DNA of 64,000 bases from Zeus faber (taxonomy: Eukaryota; Chordata; Actinopteri; Zeiformes; Zeidae), in assembly GCA_960531495.1 (NCBI GenBank), contig OY482849.1:4251561-4315560 (forward strand), read 5' to 3'. The number at the start of each line of letters is the position of its first letter. Within the stretch, counting starts at the first letter, position 1. The notes under the pieces are model-generated. The model had not been told where the DNA came from. It worked only from the letters and a program-made list of their open reading frames with translations, and ran no database searches. The translations under genes were made by a program, and so were the position numbers. Below are positions 12,579 to 23,803 of this stretch, piece by piece.

Positions 12579-13015
12579 TTGCTTGAGCAAATTGATTATG
12601 TCATAGGCAGATGTACAATCGGTCTTAAAAACAATGTTCGGAGGGGTGTGAAGAGTCCACCCGGTCACATTCCCACTCCGACAGGTCCCATGCGTGAGTT
12701 AGTTGTGGATTTTGTTGACATGATAAGACCAGTAGGATGTAAAAGATACATGTTAGTCATCGTGGATAGATTTTCACGGGGGACTGAGGCATGCCTCACC
12801 AAGTGTAAAGATGCTCAGTCAGTTGCCAAGCCAAGTTCTTGTGTCGTGAGTTCATAAACAGGTGGGGAATTCCAGATCGTATATCTTCAGATAATGGGAA
12901 AGAGTTTGTGGATAAAACAGTAACATTAATTCTGCAAAAATTGGGAATTAAATAATGTCTAGGAGCTGTTTATCATCCGCAAAGCCAAGGTGTTTGTGAA
13001 AAAAAATGAATGGTG
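12579..13015 (+). pseudogene. Retroviral pol remnant: integrase core
   Basis: Fragments of the integrase catalytic domain are readable: HIPTPTGPMRELVVDFVDM (first acidic residue region), KRYMLVIVDRFSRG, then in another frame RISSDNGKEFVDKT (second Asp) and GAVYHPQSQG near 12965. A frameshift at about 12835 and a stop at about 12954 break it. The motifs fit gamma/epsilon-type integrases. No capacity to integrate remains. Confidence 0.75.
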
Positions 13016-13990
13016 TGTAGTGAGGAGCACTAGTAGAGAAATATCCATTCTAAATATCTGATTCCGTCATAGACTCAATACTTTTTTTAACTGAGAAAAT
13101 GCATGGACAAAGGGGGGAAAAGGAAAATGTTAATCATATATTGGAATAATGTTAAAGTATAATGCAAAAGTGAAATTATTATACTGTATTTGATGAGTGT
13201 GCAAGATGCTGGCTGGTGAATTTTTCTTTCAGGACCAGTCTGAGGGTGGCTGTGTCCACAGATCCTAACAGCCTAATGGACTTGAACACTCAAACATGGA
13301 CATTCAAGAATTGAGGATGAAAATGGACGGCGGACCCTGAATGAGGACATCATGATCAGAGGTGTCGAGTGAAATATCATTAAAAGTTGATGGTGTTATG
13401 CAGGTTTTTATAATATTGGAGTTTGTTTATTACAATGTAACCGGTATAATGGATGAAAAGTCTGTACTCTACAGTAGATTTTTTTTTTTTTTTAAGACAT
13501 ATTCCTTTGATTTAGTATTGTTTTCTTTGAAGGTTTCTGTAACAGGGTGAAATGAATATATTGTGACCTCAGGTGTTGTCTTCTTTTGTTGGGTTTAAAT
13601 GGACATTGATGATAGGCAGGGAAAGGTTCACTGAAAGGTCCGGTGGGTCGACGAGCCTGACTTTGGACAAAATCTTTGATATATTTCTGAGGTTCTGAAT
13701 GTATGCATTTACAGTATATGTAACATCCTGTACAGTTTTCTAAACCCTTTTTCTAAACCCTTTTGCGGTTAATTGATTTGGAGTGCAATAGGTGGTTGCC
13801 TGGGGCAGAGGGACCGTTAGAGAATCTTCCTGTATTTCCTGTATTGCTACAACAAAGCATGTTCAGAAGGGTATATTATAATCAGTCTGTTTGTGAGTAG
13901 GTATATGATTTCTATAAAGCCAATTAACGTCGTAAGTTCAATGACTCTTATCTCTGTTGAGACTTTGTGTAGTCACGAAGGGGGGAAATA
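13016..13990 (+). mobile_element. Outer provirus, 3' internal region, no env recognised
   Basis: This is about 970 bp between integrase and the 3' LTR. No envelope-like frame is visible. The last 120 bases (from about 13870) match the inner copy next to its LTR and end in the polypurine tract at about 13977-13990. Confidence 0.6.
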
Positions 13991-14341
13991 TGAGGTGTCT
14001 TGGAATGTGGCAGCCCCATTGTATAAGATAATTACTAAGGGACGGTGCCAGGGGTCCCGAGAGAGAGAGCACATCACCAGTGGTCCCGGTGATAAGGGAG
14101 GTGAAATGTGACCTGTGAAGTATGTAGGGGAACCAAAGGGTCATTGTTGTCTTTGGGCAAGCATAAAAGACTCGCCCAAGTTTCATTCGGCAGAGAATCC
14201 ATCCGGCTCGGTTCTCTCCTGGACGTCCTAGGCAAGTCTGGTCTGATGCTGTTCTTTTGTAATAAACCTATTATTTTACTCAAGTCAGCATCAGCGGTCA
14301 CTCCTTCTTCATCAACACATCACATTCATCAAGAAACTACA
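13991..14341 (+). repeat. 3' LTR of outer provirus
   Basis: The LTR is 351 bp long, starting TGAGGTGTCTTGGAATG and ending AAGAAACTACA, with AATAAA at about 14262. It is slightly shorter than the 5' LTR, mainly because a few bases near its start (GTGTGGCGTCCCAAGAC in the 5' LTR) are missing. Confidence 0.88.
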
Positions 14342-14345
14342 GTTG

Positions 14346-15880
14346 TTTTCATTAATGTACTTGACCTCATCTCCATAGGAAATGCTAGAGCCAATGCAGC
14401 CAACAAAGCCACCGTACCTGATATTGCTCTAGTCTATTAAGGGTTGTCTCCTCCACAGATGAGGACACAGGATTCCTCACAAACCTTGTTTTTTCCTCTA
14501 CTCACTGGCATCCTGCACTGAACTATTGTTGTGGCAAGCCAATGTTTGTAGTGGCAGAGCCACTTGGTAATGTATTATCCCCCATTAGGTTTTCATTGTT
14601 TTGCTTGTTTGACATATGGTAAGTACCATTTGTCAAAAAGGAGGGATAGTTAGAGAATTATGTAAACATAATGTGGTTAGAAAAATGCAGGATAAGGGGT
14701 TTCTACACCCATTTTTTTGCATTCTATGCCAAATGCTCCTCAACATCTCATGATGGACTTATCAAACTAATGCCTTGTCATAGTTAAAATATTGTTTGGT
14801 GATAATTGACATGTTTTTATTCATGGAATCCCAGTGAAGCTAAGCTCGAATGAGTTTCATTCCTGCCATTAGTAATGATGGGAATGTAAGGACCATCACA
14901 TGGTGTGAGCGGACTATCCCCGCATGAAGTTCTGACCGGGAGATTAATGCGGTTAGGTCTGTCTTCTGTTGACAAAAGCCACACATGAATTACATTGCGT
15001 AAACCAGTAGTGACCAATTAGTATTTATCACTTTTAGATTTTACTTAATTAATGGATTGTGTAGACGAGATTATGTTTAGGCAACATTCAAGAATTGCAT
15101 TCACGGAAAATTTGATGATTTACACACCGTCGGTTATTTTGTAGCCTAACCGATACTCTATGGACATTATCTCCTTCATATTAGACATTGTGATAATATT
15201 ATTCTGCTGTAACACTAGGGTCCATGCATTTATTTTGGTACTGCGCCTGTAGTCGGCTATTCAAGATAACTGTTTGGGAATCACAGAATTATTCCACATA
15301 CTCAATTTTTACAATCGTGGACCTAACCCAAACAAATTTATCATACTGTGTGTCTCTCGCCCAAGTCTTTAAGTCTATGTGCCCAAGTCAAAGCATCCCT
15401 ACCCATCCCACTTGAAGAACCACTACATGACCAGGTGACTGGGTGGTGATTCGCGACTTCCAGAGGAAAAGCTGGACCTCTGCCAGATTCCTGGGACCAT
15501 TCCAGACCCTCCTTACCACCACAGCTGCAGTTAGGGTGGCAGAACAACTAACCTGGGTACATGCATCTCTTCGCAAGAAAGTCCCCAACCTTCCAGAGGA
15601 CTGGAAAAATGACAACGACACAGAATGGACATGTACTGAGATCACGATCCTCACGGAGGAAAAGATTGGTCACGTCTGTGTGATCATCTTCCTCATTACC
15701 ATCGCCATCGTCCTGTTGATCACCCAACACTGGAACACAGTTCCACAGCGGGACTTAAAAAACAGCCACTCCCCCAACCCACTCTCACTTACACCAGAAG
15801 AAGAAGATCCCCAAGTGAGAAATGAATGTTCTGTCACTAACGTAATCCACCAATGGTTAAATGTTGACTCCACTAGATGA
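14346..15880 (+). pseudogene. Second, different retroviral remnant (RNase H tail, integrase C-terminus, membrane segment)
   Basis: Right of the outer LTR the sequence encodes ISIGNARANAANKA (about 14373-14412), like an RNase H C-terminal block. After about 1 kb of unreadable sequence comes PGDWVVIRDFQRKSW (from 15431), LGPFQTLLTTTAAVRVAEQ and TWVHASLRKKVP, the C-terminal SH3-like domain of gamma-type integrase. The same frame goes on to a hydrophobic helix, HVCVIIFLITIAIVLLITQH, that could be an Env leader or membrane segment, and stops at 15878-15880. A stop codon lies just before PGDW. This looks like a different and older retrovirus into which the outer provirus integrated. The zinc and catalytic parts of integrase are not visible. 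Confidence 0.6.
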
Positions 15881-18693
15881 TTGGAAACCACCTTTTGATG
15901 ATGATGGAGATGTTGAGACATTGAGATGTTGAGATGTGAAGATGTTTGTCTAATTATGTTTATCCTTACTTATAGGATGTGTTAGTCATTATGTTCACAC
16001 AATGAATTTTGTTGTTGTCATTACTAAGTGATAACCATTGCTTAATCTGCATAGAATTGTGTATTCATGGAATCTCTCCATGTTCATTTATTCCATAATC
16101 TAATTCATGATCTTTTGATTTCTAGAGAAATTGTAGAATAGATTCACACTGGATTGTTCCCTCAGTGCGACTTGGGTTTTTTCCAGTGTGTTGTCATAGT
16201 ATAGTGTAGATAAACCCTTAATGGTCTTTTACTCTTCTGTGGTAAAATGTGGGAAGAGAGCTGGCCAACTTGAGGTGTTGATGCCCTGGGATTTTGTCTA
16301 TGTTTTTTATTTTTTTTATTTTTTATTTTTGGTAACGAGTTTTTATTAGATGTGTGTTTCCCAGCTAATGTCAACGATATGGAATTATCAGGATCTCTCT
16401 GTTGTATAATTGTACTTTATTCAATTCATGGCAACACTGATAGAGAAGGCTATGCTGCTTTTAAGTGTATACTGTATTGTTTTTTCTCTCCTATTTTGCA
16501 AAATAAAAAGATTTATCTCACCGACCACGCATCAAATTTTCTTCGACAATTGTTAAACACATAACAAGTAAAGCCTGAAAATGTAAAAATAAACATCAAA
16601 ATCTATGTTCTAAACCAACAAACCAGGACAAAAATAATAATTCCTCAGTGAAAATAACAAAGTGACAAAAGTTTTTATGAAGTCATACATATACGTATAG
16701 CACTAAATATTGGTTGTATATATTGTCATGATTAAACTTGTTATTCAATATTATTTCCGGTTTTATAACATCATTGTCTTTTATCTTGTCATACATACTG
16801 CAACTGTAATGCACCTTAGTTGCTTTCATGTGTTGAAAGGCATGAAATCTGAATGTAAACAACCATAGAAGCTGTAAAACCCACTAGGAAAATTTCACAA
16901 CCCGGAGGTGAGGTTTAGTGAATGACATTATGATGTTGATGTCACGCTTGTCCAAAAAGCCTTCTGAAAATGTCACAAGTATAACTTTATGATATAACTT
17001 CACATGGGGGAAAAAACGCAAGGAAGAGATGCAATGCAAAATAATGCTGCTATGATTGATGAACAGAAAAAGAGAAAATGATCACATGAAAACAGGATTA
17101 AAATGCACATTAGGGAATTTTTGAAAAATGTATGTAAACAAAGAGTACGAGTGCTGACCCTAGTTACCAAAGGAGCTTGTTGCAATAAAATCAACTGTCA
17201 TATTAATAACCAGAGTCTTTGTTTTGTCAAGTGCAAAGTATCGAGGCCCGCTTTGAGCTGAACTGTACTATGACTTCAGTTGATTGGTGCCATTGAGGGT
17301 TATTACTATGTTACACCAGATAAGCAAGGGCTGTATAATAATTTGGCTCATGGCTAGTGTGGTACAAAGGAGAAAGATAAAGTAATCCGATGTCGAACTG
17401 TCAATCTTGGACAAAGCTGAACGTGCAACGAGTTTGTACTGAAGCCCAAACATCACAAATCCCCTGTAAATGGTGCCATTTCTTGTTAAAATGTGCCATT
17501 ATGATTTTATTATGAGCCGGTAAGTATTCTTTGCCAATGACAAGATCACTCACACACACACACACACACACCACGCATGCACGCAAGCACGAGATGATTA
17601 TCATTATGATATGATATTGATAAATGATCAGCCACTCGGATGTGTGGTGGGTGTGTGGTGGGTTCAGAGGACTATACTTTATCGGCTGACCAGATACTTT
17701 TTGTATCGTGTCTAATAGTGTTCTAATCATTTTTATTCCAACACCCCCTGCACGACCAAGAGGTGCAAAATTGCCTCCTTATAAGGTGTTCATCCATTCT
17801 CTCCTGTGGGTCTGGCATTTGCAGAAGAGCCAGAGGTAAGGCTGGAAGAGAGGCAGGGCGCTGCATATTTAATTTTCTATCTGTGCTTCCAAATATTACG
17901 GTGTTCTGCTGTTCAGACAAATGATGCTGTGTGAAGATCTTCTAATGTGCAACTTTTTATCTTGCAGTAACTTAGGAAAATTGTGAGCCTTGAGATGAAG
18001 ATTAATTAAACAGGATAAGCGTAGCTTTATTGTCATAAAACAGACCACAACACATGAATTACATGCAGCAAAGGCCGACACACACGCAAACGGAGGCCGT
18101 GAAATGTCTTTCCCACATTTATCCCATCAAGGCGAAACGAGGAGAAGTACCTGCCCCAAGACATGGACCCCTTCCTTTGTACCACTCTGATCTACGCCTA
18201 GTTTTTGGAAGCGATGAATGAGGGACAGTTTTGAGGGTCAACCTTCAGGAGAGGTTTGGTAGTAGCTGTCTTTAATGGTCCCCTCCATAGGCATAGGAAT
18301 TTTTGAGACATGATTTGAAGACAATTTTTTTCGGTCTTAGATGTTAAAACCCTAGTAAGAGGAGAAGGATGAACAAACAACAGCCAGCGCTCATCTGTAC
18401 TGAATTAAATTTTAAACAATACGAACAAACATTTTTTCATACATTTTTCAAACATGAACAGTCTCAGGAGCACAGTTACCATCACTAGTGTATCACTTTA
18501 ACTTTATCAAAAGTATTTTCATTTTCTTTTTAATGAAATTATCACATGATATATGATATTCTTTTAAGTTTTAAATGTATCAATTTTCGCTGCCACGTGA
18601 ACTAGGCTCTTACAGAGGTAATACCTTTACCTTTGCTAATAACGCTCTACCAGCTCACCAGCACAAATATATGAATGTAACAGTGACTAGCTG
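15881..18693. other. Intergenic, mostly unrecognised
   Basis: This is AT-rich sequence without a supported gene. Short features are a T-rich tract at 16305-16330 and a (CA)n tract with CATG-rich flank at about 17550-17582. All ORFs are below 110 codons with stops in every frame and no family resemblance. Confidence 0.5.
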
Positions 18694-18804
18694 AAAGGGG
18701 ACCTATTATGCAAAACTCACCTTTTCAGTGCTTGTGCACATACATTTGGGTCTTGTGTGTTAGCTGAGATGTAAGTATTTTTTGTGTGTTACTTTCTCTG
18801 TATG

Positions 18805-18847
<43 letters not shown>

Positions 18848-18848
18848 G

Positions 18849-18879
<31 letters not shown>

Positions 18880-19453
18880 ATGTGCGTGCGTGTGTGTGTG
18901 TGTCTGTGTGTGTTGTGTGTCCACGTGAGGTTGACTGAACTGTAGGCTGCAGCGCACGATCCAGGCCGCGTTTTTCCAAACAAAACCGTAGATGTATCAA
19001 ATTTATAAATTTGATTTTATCTTCCAACAAGCTCCACGCTGCGAAATTCTGAACATACTTTTGAGTTAGGACTTGTAGATCTAATGAGTAAAGCAACTGG
19101 ATCGCTTATTTCTTGACTCAAATTTGTTCAGAAAACAGATTGTGGTGGACTGATGAGTGAAAGTTGACAGACTAAATACAACAGAACCCGGAGTAAAGCT
19201 CAAACCCCACTGGCTCACAGAAACCGGAACTTCGTGCTCAAACCCCATTGGCTCACAGAACACGGGGCCTCAGGAGGGTGGCTCCTCTCACTTAAACAGA
19301 GCCTTAGGAACACAATAGATTTATAGGCATGTTAGAATGGCTAGAATGCAAAATCTGAGTGGTATTGTCAGCAAAAAATGTCAAAAACAGGTTTTACGGA
19401 CCTCAGATACATATATTAACTTGTATAAAAAAGAAGCGTAATAGGTCCTTTTT
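18694..19453. mobile_element. Non-autonomous TIR transposon (GGGGACCTATTATGC type)
   Basis: The left end AAAGGGGACCTATTATGC (18694-18711) is the inverted match of the right end GCGTAATAGGTCCTTTTT (19436-19453). This terminal sequence is familiar as a high-copy teleost repeat. The element is about 760 bp long, has no transposase, and holds a GT/GC microsatellite and a 36-bp direct duplication around GCTCAAACCCCA (19198 and 19233). Confidence 0.65.
18808..18913. repeat. (TG)n(CGTG)n(TG)n microsatellite
   Basis: Pure TG units pass into about eight GCGT tetramers and back to TG. The alternating purine-pyrimidine pattern could favour Z-DNA. The ORFs with His/Thr runs across it are artefacts. Confidence 0.95.
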
Positions 19454-19784
19454 AGATGGTAACGAGGACAAGGTCTCCGGCAGAAAGCTGACCGAGTTAG
19501 CCCTAATCTTTAAACAATATACCAACAAAAAACATATCTTACTTTCACACAAAGCAACGGCAACATGAGAGAAATTACAACCAACACATGCTCATAAATT
19601 TATAGTGCTTTGTGGAATTACTTTAAACAGGGGAATAGTAACGGGGGAAGGATGAAGAGACAACAGGCAGCTCTCGCCTTCACTCGTCTGGATTGAGTGA
19701 GGGAGAGAAGCGCCATCCCCCTACTGGAGCCCTGAGGCATTACCAACAGAGCCACGAACAATTAACCCTTAACAGACAATGGAG

Positions 19785-20138
19785 GTGCAACTAGAGATTA
19801 TTTTCATTATCGAATAATCTGTTGATTATTTTCTCGATGAATCGATTAGTTGTTTGGCCCAAAAAATGCTGAAAAATGGCGATCACTGTTTCCCAAATCC
19901 CAAGGCAACATCCTCAAATGTCTTGTTTTGTCCATAACCCAAATATATTAAGTTCATTGTCATACAGAACTAAAGAAACCAGAAAATATTCACATTTAAG
20001 CAGCTGGAATCAGAGAATTTGAAAATATTCTTCTTAAAAAATGATGCAAAACAATTGACCAATTAATCAAAATAGTTGGCAATTAATTGAATAACTGGCA
20101 ACTAATATTAATCGATTAATCGACTAATCATTGCAGCT
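19785..20138. mobile_element. High-copy teleost repeat with ATCGATTA ends
   Basis: The element of about 350 bp starts GTGCAACTAGAGATTATTTTC and ends ATCGATTAATCGACTAATCATTGCAGC. The two ends are related as imperfect inverted repeats. Internal words such as AAATGTCTTGTTTTGTCCA and AGAAACCAGAAAATATTCAC are familiar from very many fish loci. It is probably a non-autonomous DNA transposon. I do not name the superfamily. Confidence 0.6.
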
Positions 20139-21590
20139 TTGACAGACAAGGATATGCATCATTGATCTGCATTCCTCTTTATGTATCCCACTTGCTGCAG
20201 TCTTAACAGTGACCAGTAATAATAAACATCTGAAACCAAAAATTAAATGACGTGCTGAAAACAGAATACCATAATAATACAGTAATGAAATTCGCAAATG
20301 TAATACTTTTGAATAAAAATGGATTGTTCTCGTCTGCCACATACTACTTGTCACATTTGCTGTTGATTGATTAGAGTATTTTTAGCAAGTCGGTGTTCTC
20401 TAGTTAAATTCTCCACCTCACCTTTTGCCTGAGGGGTCAGGGGTAGGTTTGCTTTCGATCTCCACTGGCTATTGGGCTTCTCTTGGGAATTCTTGAGATG
20501 GTCTCACTGCATGTTGTTGCAGTGTTGCTAATGTCTAATGTGGAAATGTACGCACCTTGGAGAATTTGGTGGGGTCCATAGATAAAAGGGCTGGAGGAAA
20601 GTTGTAGTATATGTTTTACAATTTCAAAAATACCTTGATGAGAGTTTGGGACTAATTGGGACCAAATCTTTGGTCTGCTTCCATTTAAGCTTTTACCCCA
20701 AAAAATAGAGAAAGAAATGTCTCACATATATCAGCAGAGGTGTAGCTCCTTCATGTGAACCTTGAACTGAAAGCAGTGTCCAGAAGCATTTAGTCTGGCT
20801 GATACTCAGGTCTCAATCATTGCCCCCAAGGCTGCCTCATTGTAAAGCTTTGTCTGCATGGATCAGGACACCTAGCTCATGATTAGTTCCCTATTTACCC
20901 ATCTTCCTGTTTTTGCTGTCTGCATTGCAATTCTAACCTTAAGGTAAAAGCCAGAGAGTGTAGCGTGACATCTTCTTTGTTCCACCTGTCTAGGTGCGTC
21001 AAGCGCCATTACACCAAACATCATATTGCCCTTACGCAGTGAGATGCAGGTGCTGGCAAAAGTATTGAATCTCATGCAGGGTTGGGTTCGGGCTCAGGTG
21101 TCACAAGCACTGCGTGTGAAATGGTAAAATGGGTCTGTCTAATGTCTGTGGGCCAAATAAATGTATCATCCTGTATTTGCAATTCACACTTGTCTGTGTC
21201 AAAACACATTGGCAGCATTGACATGAAGTGATTTCTCCACATGGTGGTTAGATATGTATTATATAGAAGTGATTGTGATTACAACTTTTTTATATTTTAT
21301 GTCATCACTGAGCAGACAATTTTGTCCAAAGCTACTTAAAATTATTCCTACACCGATGGACACAGCCATCTGGATTATTGGGTATTAAGTGTCCAAGGAC
21401 ACTTCAGCATGGTACCAGGAGGAGCTGGGGATCTATATGTCAATCTTTTGATTACTAGACAACCTACCTCACCCACCTCAACCCACAACCTACCTCCTGA
21501 GCTACTGCCTGTCTGATGGAGCTTTTCTTTTTCCAATGTATTTTCTGTCCTTTACAATAAAGTACAGATTTTACGGGCATACCAATTCCA
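20139..21590. other. Intergenic, nothing recognised
   Basis: The sequence is of mixed composition, with short ORFs only and no coding character. No repeat family was recognised. Confidence 0.5.
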
Positions 21591-23177
21591 GTGTTTCCCA
21601 AACATTGATTTATTTGAGGCAGCCTGCTTATTTCATTGTAGAGCCGCCTGCAGCGCATTGATTCGCTCAGCCCCCCCCTCGTCGGACTGCTTCCTGGTCT
21701 CCCTCGCTCTGTCTTTCTTTCTCTCTCTCTCTTTCTTTCTCTCTCTTTCTCGCTCCCTCTCTCTCACACAAACACATTGACAACTGACCCGTCTGAATAG
21801 CCCCGCGTCTCAGCGCACACTCTGAATCGAAACATGATCTTGTTTTATGAATAGCCCCGGATCTGAAATAGCCCAGATCAATTTTTTTATTTTATTTTTT
21901 TACAAAAATAAGAATAATAAAAAAACAGCCCCGGATCCATTCATTTGTCATTCTGATCATGCATTAAAGCCCTCGACAATAATAGGATATCACTGATCAA
22001 AGACGCAATTGCGCCGGATCGCTCCCTGTCCATGCGTAATGGAGACATTGGAGAGGCAACCCTTTCTCTAAATAAAGCAAATAAAAACATTGTGCTTTTA
22101 TTTTAGATGTATTTTATTTTACTACATTTCCTTGTTGAACAAAACAAAACAAAAAAAGCACCATGTGTAACGAGGACAAGAATCAAGGCGAATCAAGGGT
22201 CATATCTTGCAGCAAGTTAAGTGTAAACGAACAATCTCGAGGCCGTGTTTAGAGTGGCCAGCAGTGGTAGTCTAATCACCTAGTCTATGTGATACACAAG
22301 TATACACCGTATACCCACTAAGAAAGCTCCAGGATTTCCGTATACCAACTTAAAAATGTGCAAAGATAGGTAACAATATAGTTTTGTTACGGAACTTTCA
22401 TTTCAGTGATTTTGTTTTGCAATGTTGTTTTGCAGTATACTGTAACTGCTATAAAATAAGTTTTGCAGGGGACCTTGCCGGTGCTATAGCCCCGTCAGGT
22501 TTTTGCCCCTCCAAGGATTTCCTTACAATTTAACAATTTCACTAAACACTTTAAATAAAAATAACTAGGCTACTGTCCAACAATTATTTAAAGTTTTAAA
22601 CTTATTGTAGAGCCGTGGCGTATACGCCTAATGGAGAGCGAGCCATATCTGCTCTGCTAAAGCCCCGTGCATTCTGTGTCAGGCTGAGGCTAGAGCAGAG
22701 GTTCCCAACCACCGGGCCAAGGGGGGCATTTGCGAATGGGCCGTGAACAGGCAACGCAATCTCCTCATGGGGGAAACTCCTTAGCCCACTCATCTTCTCC
22801 GCTGTGCGATCTGAGCGGTCCAATCTCCAAACAAAGCAAATAGAAACATTGTGTTTTTACTGCAGATGTATTAATTTAACTCTGTTTCCAAATTGAATGA
22901 AACACAAAGAGCCCTGAGCGAAACAGGGAGACTTTTTCCGTCACCTCTGTTACCTCAGTAAAAGAAGACTATTTTTTTCTATTTTAGGGTATGTTGTGCA
23001 AATGTTGTCAACACCCTTTTGCCATACCATGTGACCGGTGGTAACCTGAGAGCTGACATTACACCTAACATTGTAACTTTTACTCGCTTTCTGTCTCCCG
23101 CTCTCATTCGTGACATGTCAGGTAACAGGAACTTCTATATTTCAGGCGTTCAGATTGAGGAATAAGACCGGGCTACG
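21591..23177. repeat. Repeat-derived upstream region of the GH18 gene
   Basis: The stretch contains a CT-rich tract (about 21710-21768). A segment of about 100 bp is present twice in the same direction (about 22065-22150 and 22829-22910, sharing AAGCAAATA and AACATTGTG, then AGATGTATT). The sequence GCAGAGGTTCCCAACCACCGGGCC at about 22696 looks like the end of a hAT-type non-autonomous element. No promoter element of the downstream gene could be pinned down. Confidence 0.45.
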
Positions 23178-23767
23178 ATGATGAATCCGGGAATAGGATA
23201 TACAATTGGTGAGCATTCTAATGTGTTCTAAATCATTTTTAAATTTTGGAACACCCTAATTCTGGTGTATATTTAAATGTAGTCATTTAGATTATAATTG
23301 GACTGCTGTGTTTATATCTGAATTGTGACTTCTACAGTGGGGCTGCATCTATTCATTCCAATTGGTGAGTGAAAGATATTTTAAAATAAATATATATAAT
23401 TGTTTTTTTTCTCATATTGTAAGAGAATGAGAGGAGGTTGCATTTAGAGCAACTAAAATACTCTGAACTAATTTTTATTAATTAATTTATTTATTTTTAT
23501 TATGAAACCAGCATGGGCGACCAAGCTGGTGTGCTATTTCACCAGCTGGTCCAAGTACAGGACAAGTGTTGGTAAATTCTCAGCAGAGAATGTGGATCCT
23601 CACCTGTGCACTCATCTTATTTACGCCTTCGCTCTCGTCAATTACGACAACAAGATCGTGGAATATGAGTGGAATGAAGAAACGCTCTACAAATCATTTA
23701 ATGAGCTGAAGAAGAGGTATTGTTCCAGGATTTCTCAAAATGTCATGTGCTCTATGAAGATATTGAA

Positions 23768-23803
<36 letters not shown>

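Noticed and set aside
15224-15415. Possible retroviral env surface fragment
   Set aside because: The reading is short. Its downstream part fits the stretch before the integrase C-terminal domain better, and there are no Env features.
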